This document shows, one piece after another, positions 27,705 through 35,261 of a DNA stretch of 64,000 nucleotides. A program made the translations under genes and the position numbers. The notes under the pieces are model-generated. The model made no database searches and was not told the DNA's origin. It saw only the letters and a list, made by a program, of their open reading frames with translations. The first letter of the stretch is position 1. Every line of letters begins with the position of its first letter. Source of the DNA: Kitasatospora mediocidica KCTC 9733 (GTDB lineage: Bacteria; Actinomycetota; Actinomycetes; Streptomycetales; Streptomycetaceae); NCBI RefSeq assembly GCF_000744225.1, contig NZ_JQLN01000007.1:992001-1056000 (forward strand), in the 5' to 3' direction.

Positions 27705-29843
27705 TCAGGGCTTCCACTCGACGGGCAGGTTGGGGGCCTGGCTGCCGCTCGGCGGCACTTGGAGGGTCTTCAGGGCGAACTCCATGACCTGCTTGAACAC
27801 CGGGCCGCAGAGCGGGCCGCCGAAGTGGCCGTTGACCGGGTTCTGGATGACGCAGGAGACGGTCAGCTCCGGCTTGTCGGCCGGGGCGAAGCCGATGAAG
27901 GAGGCGGTGTAGCCGGAGTACTTGCCGGTGGCCGGGTCCACCCGGTTGGCGGTGCCGGTCTTGCCGGCCACCCGGTAGCCCGGGATCTGCGCGGTGTTGC
28001 CGGTGCCCTGGTCGTCGGTGACCACCGACTCCAGCATCTGTCCCAGGGTCTTGGCGGTCTGCTCGCTGACCACCCGGGTCTCGGCGCCGGCCGGGGCCGG
28101 GGTGTAGCGGCCGTCCGGTCCGGTGGTGCCCTCGACCAGGCTGGGCGCGACCCGGACGCCGCCGTTGGCGATCGTCGAGTAGACCGAGGTGGCCTGCAGC
28201 GCGTTGACCGACAGGCCCTGGCCGAACGGGATGGTGAACTGTTGGGTGCCCTTCCAGTCCCCCGGGTTGGCCAGGATGCCGCGGGTCTCGCCGGGGAAGC
28301 CGAGGCCGCTGGGCTGCCCGATGCCGAACTTCTGCAGGTAGCCGCCGAGCACCTGGTTCGCCTGCTCCTGGGTGGTGCCCAGGTGGCCGGCGGCCTCGAT
28401 CGTGCCGATGTTGGAGGACTTGGCGAGCACCCCGTTGAGCGTGAGGTACCAGGTGTCGTGCTCGACGTCGTCGTGGAACACCTGGCCGGCCCGGGTCAGC
28501 GTGCCGGGGACGGTCACATGGCTGTCCCAGGTCGCCGAGCCGGTGTCCAGGACGGCCGCCATGGTCATCAGCTTGGCCGTGCTGCCGGGCTCGTAGGCGT
28601 CCTGGAGGGCCGGGTTGCCGAGCTGGTCGGGCTTGGCGCTGTTCAGGTCGTTGGGGTCGAAGCCGGGCGAGGTCGCCATGGCCAGGATCTGGCCGGTCTT
28701 CACGTCCTGGACGATCACATAGCCCTTCTCCGCGCCGGCCGTGGTCACCTGGTCGGTGATGGCGCGCTGGGCCTCCCACTGGATGTCCCGGTTGATGCTC
28801 AGCCGGATGTCCTGGCCCGGCACCGCGGCCTGCTGGCTGCCGCCGCCGGTGGGGATCGGCTGGCCGTTGGAGACCGCGGAGATGCGGTGGCCGTCCTGGC
28901 CGGCGAGCTCCTTCTGGAACTGCAGCTCCAGGCCTCCGGCGCCGACACCCGAGCCGTTGACGAAGCCGACCAGGTTGGACGCCACACCGTCGGCCGGGTA
29001 GACGCGGGCGGCGGTCTCGAAGGGGACGATGCCGCCCAGCGGGTTGACGCAGTCGTCGTCCAGGGTGGTCCGGCCGCCCTGGTCGGCCGGCTTGGCCAGC
29101 AGGTTCCGCTCGGCGCGGCAGGTCTTGCTGTCGGTCTTCTTGGTGAGCGCGGCGCGCAGGTCCATGATCTGGTTGCGGGTCTGCGGGGTCTGCCGCAGGG
29201 CCAGCGTGACGTTGCGGGTCTTGGGCGTGCGCAGCTTGGCGGCCAGCTTGTCCTTGGGGAGGTTCAGGATCGGCGCCAGCAGGGCAGCGGCCTGCTCGGG
29301 GCCGTCGGCGACGCGCAGCGCGTCCTGGGTGAAGAGCGTCGGGTCGGCCTTGATGTCGTAGGCGTCCACGGTGGTCGCCAGCGCCACGCCGTCGGAGGAC
29401 GTTATCGCGCCGCGCTCCGCCCTCAGCGGGACGTCGACGTAGCGGAAGGCGCCGGCGTCGGCGGCCAGCGCGCTGGAGTCGAACAGCTGGATCTGCACCA
29501 ACCGGCCGGCGAAGACCGAGAAGACCACGGCGAGTGCGACCAGTACCGTGCGCAGCCGGCGCCGGGGGTCGGCCAGCCGCAGCGGGCGCGGCTGCGGGCG
29601 GGCCACCGGGCGCTTGGCCATCGGCCGCTGCCCGGCCGGGCCCGCGGGCCGACGGGTGCCCGGGCGGGCGCCGCCGCCCTGCGCGGGGCGGCGCGGCTGT
29701 TCGCCCGCGCGCGGCTTGGCGGCGGGCCGGCCCGGCTTGGCGACGGGCCGCGGGGATGTCCGGGCGCCCTCGTGACGCTGCTGGGGGGCGGCCGGACGAC
29801 GCGGACGGTCACCGGGCTCGCGGGGGCGGCGTGGGGTGGTCAT
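27705..29843 (-). CDS. ftsI: Septal transpeptidase FtsI (PBP3)
   Basis: A 712-residue class B penicillin-binding protein. An Arg/Pro/Ala-rich cytoplasmic tail (1-100) precedes one membrane helix (about 103-125). The pedestal domain follows, then the transpeptidase with Ser421-Thr-Ala-Lys424, Ser476-Ser-Asn478 and Lys628-Thr-Gly630. No PASTA repeats are seen. It crosslinks septal peptidoglycan with FtsW. The ATG overlaps the ftsL stop by 4 bp. The unusually long basic tail may bind other division proteins. Confidence 0.95.
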   Translation of the reverse strand: MTTPRRPREPGDRPRRPAAPQQRHEGARTSPRPVAKPGRPAAKPRAGEQPRRPAQGGGARPGTRRPAGPAGQRPMAKRPVARPQPRPLRLADPRRRLRTVLVALAVVFSVFAGRLVQIQLFDSSALAADAGAFRYVDVPLRAERGAITSSDGVALATTVDAYDIKADPTLFTQDALRVADGPEQAAALLAPILNLPKDKLAAKLRTPKTRNVTLALRQTPQTRNQIMDLRAALTKKTDSKTCRAERNLLAKPADQGGRTTLDDDCVNPLGGIVPFETAARVYPADGVASNLVGFVNGSGVGAGGLELQFQKELAGQDGHRISAVSNGQPIPTGGGSQQAAVPGQDIRLSINRDIQWEAQRAITDQVTTAGAEKGYVIVQDVKTGQILAMATSPGFDPNDLNSAKPDQLGNPALQDAYEPGSTAKLMTMAAVLDTGSATWDSHVTVPGTLTRAGQVFHDDVEHDTWYLTLNGVLAKSSNIGTIEAAGHLGTTQEQANQVLGGYLQKFGIGQPSGLGFPGETRGILANPGDWKGTQQFTIPFGQGLSVNALQATSVYSTIANGGVRVAPSLVEGTTGPDGRYTPAPAGAETRVVSEQTAKTLGQMLESVVTDDQGTGNTAQIPGYRVAGKTGTANRVDPATGKYSGYTASFIGFAPADKPELTVSCVIQNPVNGHFGGPLCGPVFKQVMEFALKTLQVPPSGSQAPNLPVEWKP

Positions 29844-30493
29844 CGCGCGGCTGCTCCGCTCGGGTTGGCCGGCGCGGGTGCGGCGGGCGACGGGCTGACC
29901 GGGTCCACCCGCAGGCTGCCCTCACCGGTGGCCACCGGGTCGGGCACCGGCGGTGCGGCGGCGGGCGGAGCCGCCGCGACCGGCGTGGCGGACTGCGAGG
30001 AGGACGGTGCGGGCTGGGCCGTCGAGGGCCACAGGTCGGCGCCGGTGCGCTTGACCGGCGGGCTGTCCACCGCCTGGCTGGGCGAGCCGAGCACCTTGCC
30101 GTCGTCCTGCAGGAAGGCCGGGTCCCCGCCGGGGACCATGCCGAGCTGGCGGGCGTTGCGCTCCAGCGCGTCCGGTGCGGAGTTCTGGCCGATCTGCTGC
30201 TGGAGGTTCTGCTGCTGGTCGGTCAGCTGCTGGGTCTGCTTCTGCAGCTTCGTCAGCTCGAAGGAGCCCTCGTTGAGGGCGGTGTTGAGCATCAGCAGCC
30301 CGAGCAGCCCGAGCGTGAGCAGCAGCACCATGAGGATCGCGAACGGCGCCCGCCCCCGGCCGCTGCCCTTCGGCGGTCTGCCCGGCCGTACGGTGATCCG
30401 GGCCCGGCCCGGCTGCCCGGGCAGCCGCCCGCCCTCCTGGATGCCATCGCTGGCGGCCGGCACCGGCACTGCGCTCTCCCTCGCGTTCGACAC
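29840..30493 (-). CDS. ftsL: Cell division protein FtsL
   Basis: A 217-residue bitopic protein: a basic, Gly/Pro-rich cytoplasmic tail, a membrane helix (about 52-73), a Gln-rich leucine-zipper coiled coil (about 80-115) and a Pro/Ala-rich extracellular end. Its position between rsmH and ftsI is the standard dcw location. GTG start, 18 nt after rsmH. Confidence 0.85.
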   Translation of the reverse strand: MSNARESAVPVPAASDGIQEGGRLPGQPGRARITVRPGRPPKGSGRGRAPFAILMVLLLTLGLLGLLMLNTALNEGSFELTKLQKQTQQLTDQQQNLQQQIGQNSAPDALERNARQLGMVPGGDPAFLQDDGKVLGSPSQAVDSPPVKRTGADLWPSTAQPAPSSSQSATPVAAAPPAAAPPVPDPVATGEGSLRVDPVSPSPAAPAPANPSGAAAR

Positions 30494-30511
30494 TGTCGCC
30501 CCCCGCCCGGA

Positions 30512-31507
30512 TCAGCCCCGGCGGCTCGAGCCCCGCGCTTTCGACTGGCTGGGCCTGATCCTCTCCGCCACCCGCAGCCGCACGGGGGCGGCGCGCCGGT
30601 TCTCCTCGATCTCCTCCTCGGTGGCCAGTTCGGCCCCTCGGGTGAGCAGCTTCAGCCAGGGCTGGTGCTCCTCGGGGATGATCGGCAGCCCGGGCGGGGC
30701 GGTGTTGGTGGCGGCCGCGACGAAGTACTGCTTCACCAGGCGGTCCTCCAGCGACTGGTAGGACATCACGGCGATCCGGCCGCCCACCGCGAGGGCGTCC
30801 AGCGCGGCCGGGATGGCCCGGTCGAGCACCTCCAGCTCACCGTTGACCTCGATCCGCAGCGCCTGGAAGGTGCGCTTGGCCGGGTTGCCGCCGGTGCGCC
30901 GGGTGGCGGCCGGGATGGCGTTGCGCACCAACTCCACGAGACGCGCGCTGTTGGTGAACGGTTCCTTGACGCGCTCGCGCAGGATCACCGAGGCGATCTT
31001 GCCCGCGAACCGCTCCTCACCGTAGACCTTGAGGATCCGGGCCAGGTCGCCGTGGCTGTAGGTGTTGAGCACCTCGGCGGCGCTCAGCCCGCGGGTCTGG
31101 TCCATCCGCATGTCCAGCGGCGCGTCCTGGGCGTAGGCGAAACCGCGCTCGGCCTCGTCCAGCTGCATCGAGGAGACGCCGAGGTCGAAGAGGATGCCCT
31201 GGATCGCGGGGATGCCCAGGTCCGCGAGGACCTCGGGGATCTCGTCGTAGACGGCGTGCACCAGGGTGGCGCGCTCGCCGAACGGCGCCAGCCGCTCGGC
31301 GGAGAGCTTGAGCGCCGCCGGGTCCCGGTCCACGGCGATCAACCGGACCTCGGGGAACTGGGTGAGCAGCGCCTCGCTGTGACCGCCCAGGCCCAGCGTC
31401 GCGTCCAGCACGACCGCGCCGGGAGCGCCGATCGCCGGCGCCAGGGCGTCCATGCAGCGTTGCAGCATCACCGGGACGTGCTTGGGATCGGGACTGCCCA
31501 TGGTCAT
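30512..31507 (-). CDS. rsmH: 16S rRNA m4C1402 methyltransferase RsmH (MraW)
   Basis: A 331-residue SAM-dependent methyltransferase with the start His-Val-Pro-Val-Met-Leu, the SAM motif Asp-Ala-Thr-Leu-Gly-Leu-Gly-Gly-His, Asp-Leu-Gly-Val-Ser-Ser-Met-Gln and Tyr-Gln-Ser-Leu-Glu-Asp-Arg. The last has Gln where most homologues have His. Start ATG 31507 lies behind GAGGAAAGG; a second ATG 6 nt later is equally possible. First gene of the dcw run; no mraZ is seen in front of it. Confidence 0.95.
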   Translation of the reverse strand: MTMGSPDPKHVPVMLQRCMDALAPAIGAPGAVVLDATLGLGGHSEALLTQFPEVRLIAVDRDPAALKLSAERLAPFGERATLVHAVYDEIPEVLADLGIPAIQGILFDLGVSSMQLDEAERGFAYAQDAPLDMRMDQTRGLSAAEVLNTYSHGDLARILKVYGEERFAGKIASVILRERVKEPFTNSARLVELVRNAIPAATRRTGGNPAKRTFQALRIEVNGELEVLDRAIPAALDALAVGGRIAVMSYQSLEDRLVKQYFVAAATNTAPPGLPIIPEEHQPWLKLLTRGAELATEEEIEENRRAAPVRLRVAERIRPSQSKARGSSRRG

Positions 31508-31805
31508 GCGCGGTGGCGCCTTTCCTCGGTGCGGAGCCGCCCGAGAGTCGCGTACGGCGCCGGGGAGCTGTGATCCGACCATTTTGGACCACCGCGCGAG
31601 CGCGGAGCGCACGCCGCCCGTGGTCCCCACCCGCTCGCGGGGAAGGCTGTGACCGCCCGGCACCGGGGAAGGTGCGCCAGGTGGCACGGAGCGGGGGGAG
31701 GCCGCGGGATGCGTACGGATCCTCGGAGTGCGCCGCCGCATGTGCCCCGAGGCGCCCCCGGCGCGCAGTTGACGACGCGTGAGGCTTGTGCTCCACTGCG
31801 CGGCC

Positions 31806-31833
31806 AGCCTACCGCGCAGCCCCTCCCAGTCAA
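31806..31833 (-). promoter_or_regulatory. Putative promoter of the dcw cluster
   Basis: Minus-strand TTGACT (31828-31833) and TAGGCT (31806-31811) are 16 bp apart, the best consensus pair in the 539-bp gap between rsmH and the carbonic anhydrase gene. It predicts a leader of about 290 nt before rsmH. A GTG at 31796 lies 9 nt after the -10 and opens a short frame (see findings). Confidence 0.6.
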
Positions 31834-32033
31834 TCGTCCCGGCCCGGGTGCCACCCGCGCGGCCGAACGAATCATCGCAGGCCAGAGCCGGTTCACGCGG
31901 ACGGGCGTGTCGATCCGGCGCGCTCGGCGACGGCGGGTGCACGGCTGTTCGTGCTGCCGCAAGCCCCCTATGTGCTCCATCACACCGGCCCCCTGACCTG
32001 GGCCAGGTCTCACCAGGACCAGGAAAATCCTAC

Positions 32034-32039
32034 TAACGT
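32034..32039 (+). promoter_or_regulatory. Putative -10 box for leaderless carbonic anhydrase mRNA
   Basis: TAACGT ends 7 nt before the ATG at 32047, and no ribosome-binding site precedes that ATG. This fits a leaderless transcript. The -35 is not clear. Confidence 0.4.
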
Positions 32040-32046
32040 CGTCCCC

Positions 32047-32607
32047 ATGACAGTGACCCCTGACCGGCCGGCCCATGACGGTCCCCCTATCCGGGCCACC
32101 TCCGGCACCCCTGACGCCGAAACGATCGTCGACCGCTTCGTCAGCGCCAACCGCGCGTACGCGGTCACCTTCCGGGACGGTGGCATGGACGCCCGCCCGG
32201 TGCAGAAGGTGACCGTGGTGGCGTGCATGGACGCCCGGCTCGACCTGTTCGCCGCGCTGGGCCTGGAGCTCGGCGACGCCCACGTCATCCGCAACGCGGG
32301 CGGCGTGGTGACCGACGACACGATCCGCTCGCTCACCATCAGCCAGCGCGCCCTGGGCACCCGTTCGATCGCGCTGATCCACCACACCGGCTGCGGCCTG
32401 CTCGGCCTCACCGAGGACTTCCGGCGCGAGCTGGAGCTGGAGGTCGGCCAGCGCCCGCAGTGGGCCGTGGAGTCCTTCGTCGACCTGGACAGCGACGTCC
32501 GCCAGTCCATGCAGCGGGTGCGCACCTCGCCGTTCCTGCTGCACACCGACGACGTCCGGGGCTTCGTCTTCGACGTCCACACCGGACTGCTCCGCGAAAT
32601 CCACTGA
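32047..32607 (+). CDS. Beta-class carbonic anhydrase
   Basis: A 186-residue enzyme interconverting CO2 and bicarbonate. Zinc ligands are Cys60, His113 and Cys116, with the Asp62-x-Arg64 dyad in Cys-Met-Asp-Ala-Arg. The short length and lack of flanking helices fit the small actinobacterial beta type. It is divergent from the dcw cluster and ended by a strong hairpin. The ATG at 32047 lacks a Shine-Dalgarno sequence. Confidence 0.93.
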   Translation: MTVTPDRPAHDGPPIRATSGTPDAETIVDRFVSANRAYAVTFRDGGMDARPVQKVTVVACMDARLDLFAALGLELGDAHVIRNAGGVVTDDTIRSLTISQRALGTRSIALIHHTGCGLLGLTEDFRRELELEVGQRPQWAVESFVDLDSDVRQSMQRVRTSPFLLHTDDVRGFVFDVHTGLLREIH

Positions 32608-32616
32608 TCCGGACGC

Positions 32617-32655
32617 CACCCTTCCCCCCGGCGGTTCCACGCGGGGGGAAGGGTG
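32617..32655 (+). terminator. Terminator of the carbonic anhydrase gene
   Basis: A 13-bp perfect stem (32617-32629 with 32643-32655) and 13-nt loop, 9 nt after the stop codon. Confidence 0.75.
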
Positions 32656-32845
32656 ACTTCTGCCCACCTCACAGGGAAGAATGCGCCTGCAGGCCTGCGC
32701 CCCGCACCACCTGGGGCGGTCTGACCGCGAGCCGCCACCCCTGGTCGATCCCAGCTGATCCGAACCCGGGGCCGGCCGCGTAGTAACGGGTGGGGGCCGG
32801 TTCCGAACCAGCAGGACCGGCATGAGTGGGGCGAGGAGTTCACGG

Positions 32846-33913
32846 GTGACGACCTACAACGAAGAAGCCGGTCTCGACGGGCGCGGGCCCGGTCCGCGGT
32901 CGGAGCCCGGTTCCTTCCCGGCCAGGCCGGCGGTGCCGGTGGGACCGATGGGTCTGCCCGAGCTGAACGCGGTGATCGACCGGGTCCGGGCCTCGATCGA
33001 GAGCGTCATCGAGGGCAAGCCGGAGGCCGTCCGACTGGCCCTGACCGTGATGCTGGCGGAGGGTCACCTGCTGCTGGAGGACGTCCCCGGCGTCGGCAAG
33101 ACCATGCTGGCCAAGGCGCTGGCCCGGTCGGTGGACTGCACGGTGCGCCGGATCCAGTTCACCCCCGACCTGCTGCCCTCGGACGTCACCGGCACCAACG
33201 TCTTCGACCAGCAGCGGATGGACTTCGAGTTCCGCCCGGGGGCGATCTTCGCCCAGATCGTGGTGGGCGACGAGATCAACCGCGCCTCGCCCAAGACCCA
33301 GTCGGCGCTGCTGGAGTCGATGGCCGAGCGCCAGGTCACCATCGACGGCACCACCTACGAGCTGCCCTCGCCGTTCATGGTGGTGGCCACCCAGAACCCG
33401 GTGGAGATGGAGGGCACCTACCCCCTCCCCGAGGCCCAGCGCGACCGCTTCATGGCCCGCGTCTCGATCGGCTACCCCAGTCCCGAGGCCGAGCTGGCGA
33501 TGCTCGACTCGCACTCCGGCGCCTCGCCGCTGGACGACCTCACGCCGGTCGCGCACGCGTCCGACATCCTCAAGCTGATCGCGCTGGTCCGCACGGTGCA
33601 CGTCGCGGACAGCGTCCGGCGCTACACCGTCGACCTGGTCACCGCCACCCGCACCAGCACCGAGCTGCGGCTCGGCGCCTCCCCGCGCGCGACCCTGCAC
33701 CTGATCCGGGCGGCCCGCGCGGCCGCCGCGCTGGACGGCCGCGAGTACGTGCTGCCCGACGACATCCAGGCGCTGGCCGTCCCCGTCCTCGCGCACCGCC
33801 TGCTGCCGACCTCGGAGGCCCAGCTGAGCCGCCGCAGCGCCGAGCAGATCGTCCGCGACCTGGTGCAGCGTCTGCCGATCCCGCACGCGCAGGGCCCGGC
33901 GCGGAGGATCTGA
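32846..33913 (+). CDS. MoxR-type AAA+ ATPase
   Basis: A 355-residue chaperone-like ATPase with Walker A Gly-Val-Gly-Lys-Thr near 83-87, Walker B with Asp-Glu-Ile-Asn-Arg near 142 and the C-terminal lid domain. The GTG at 32846 sits 7 nt after GAGGAG and gives the usual Met-Thr-Thr-Tyr start; an ATG at 32822 adds eight residues with a weaker site. First gene of a MoxR-DUF58-transglutaminase operon. MoxR proteins are thought to help assemble or activate partner proteins. Confidence 0.92.
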   Translation: MTTYNEEAGLDGRGPGPRSEPGSFPARPAVPVGPMGLPELNAVIDRVRASIESVIEGKPEAVRLALTVMLAEGHLLLEDVPGVGKTMLAKALARSVDCTVRRIQFTPDLLPSDVTGTNVFDQQRMDFEFRPGAIFAQIVVGDEINRASPKTQSALLESMAERQVTIDGTTYELPSPFMVVATQNPVEMEGTYPLPEAQRDRFMARVSIGYPSPEAELAMLDSHSGASPLDDLTPVAHASDILKLIALVRTVHVADSVRRYTVDLVTATRTSTELRLGASPRATLHLIRAARAAAALDGREYVLPDDIQALAVPVLAHRLLPTSEAQLSRRSAEQIVRDLVQRLPIPHAQGPARRI

Positions 33914-33914
33914 G

Positions 33915-35261
33915 GTGCCGGCACAGGACGACGCCTCCGGCGTCCGGGCGGGCCTGCGCGGTCTGACCACCCGGGGCCGCTCCTTCCTCGCCGCGGGCGG
34001 CACCGCGGTGCTCTGCTCGTACCTGCTGGGCCAGAGCGCCCTGCTGCGGGTCGGCGTGCTGCTGATGGCCCTGCCACTGGCCGCCGCGGTGCTGCTGGTG
34101 CGCACCCGCTACCGGGTGGCCAGCGGCCGCCGGCTCACCCCGCACCGGGCGCCGGCCGGCCAGGAGGCCCGGGTGCACCTGCGGGTGGACAACATCTCCC
34201 GGGTGCCCACCGGCCTGCTGATGCTGGAGGACAAGGTCCCGTACGTGCTCGGGCCGCGCCCGCGGTTCGTGCTGGACCGGGTCGAACCGCGCGGTTTCCG
34301 CGAGGTCTCCTACCGGGTCCGCTCCGACCTGCGCGGGCGCTACCTGCTGGGCCCGTTGCAGCTGCGGCTGACCGACCCGTTCGGGATGTGCGAGCTGACC
34401 CGGGCGTTCACCGCCTCGGACGTGCTCACCGTGGTCCCGCAGGTGCAGAAGCTGCCCGAGGTCAAGCTGGCCGGCGAGTGGGCCGGCTACGGCGACAGCA
34501 TGTCCCGGGCGGTCGCGCTGGCCGGCGACGACGACGCCGTGCCGCGCGAGTACCGGCACGGCGACGACCTGCGGCGCGTGCACTGGAAGTCCACCGCCAA
34601 GTACGGCGAGCTGATGGTCCGCCGTGAGGAACAGCCGCTGCGCGCCCGCGCCACCGTGCTGCTGGACACCCGCGAGATCGGGCACCGGGGCAACGGCCCG
34701 GCCTCCTCCTTCGAGTGGGCGGTGAGCTGCGCGGCCTCGATCGGCGTGCACCTGATGGAGCGCGGCTACCGGACCCGGCTGCTGACCGACACCGGCGTCT
34801 CGGTGCCGAGCTCGACCACCGGCGGCTCCGGCTCGGTCACCGAGTCGATCGGCCTGCTGCTGGACACGCTGGCCGTCCTGGAACACTCCCACGGCGGCGG
34901 GCTGGGCCACGCCGAGGACGTGCTGCGGCTGGGCGGCGAGGGCCTGCTCGTGGCGATCGTCGGCGCACTCGACGACGACCAGCTGGCGCGCCTGGGCCCG
35001 CTGCGCCGCCGGGCCGGCGCGGCCGTCGCCCTCGTGCTGGACACCGGCACCTGGACCGGCCTGCGCGCGATCTTCCCCGAGAGCTCCGACAGCTCGGCCG
35101 AACGCCAGCTGCACGTCCTGCGCGAGGCCGGCTGGACGGTCCTGCCGGTCCGGGCGGGCGAGTCGCTCCCCGACATCTGGCGGCAGGCGGACCGCAACGC
35201 CGCACACGCCGCAGCCTCCGCGGCTGACAGCGGCCAGGCCCGGAAGGGGGCGAGCGCATGA
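33915..35261 (+). CDS. DUF58 domain protein (vWA-like, membrane-anchored)
   Basis: A 448-residue protein with two N-terminal membrane helices (about 25-65), a beta-rich segment, then the DUF58 core with Arg-x-Tyr-x-x-Gly-Asp-Asp-x-Arg-Arg-Val-His-Trp-Lys near 210 and a degenerate von Willebrand-like C-terminal half. It starts 1 nt after the MoxR stop and is coupled by a 4-bp overlap to the transglutaminase gene. The module is conserved in many bacteria and is proposed to act at the membrane; its substrate is unknown. Confidence 0.9.
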   Translation: MPAQDDASGVRAGLRGLTTRGRSFLAAGGTAVLCSYLLGQSALLRVGVLLMALPLAAAVLLVRTRYRVASGRRLTPHRAPAGQEARVHLRVDNISRVPTGLLMLEDKVPYVLGPRPRFVLDRVEPRGFREVSYRVRSDLRGRYLLGPLQLRLTDPFGMCELTRAFTASDVLTVVPQVQKLPEVKLAGEWAGYGDSMSRAVALAGDDDAVPREYRHGDDLRRVHWKSTAKYGELMVRREEQPLRARATVLLDTREIGHRGNGPASSFEWAVSCAASIGVHLMERGYRTRLLTDTGVSVPSSTTGGSGSVTESIGLLLDTLAVLEHSHGGGLGHAEDVLRLGGEGLLVAIVGALDDDQLARLGPLRRRAGAAVALVLDTGTWTGLRAIFPESSDSSAERQLHVLREAGWTVLPVRAGESLPDIWRQADRNAAHAAASAADSGQARKGASA

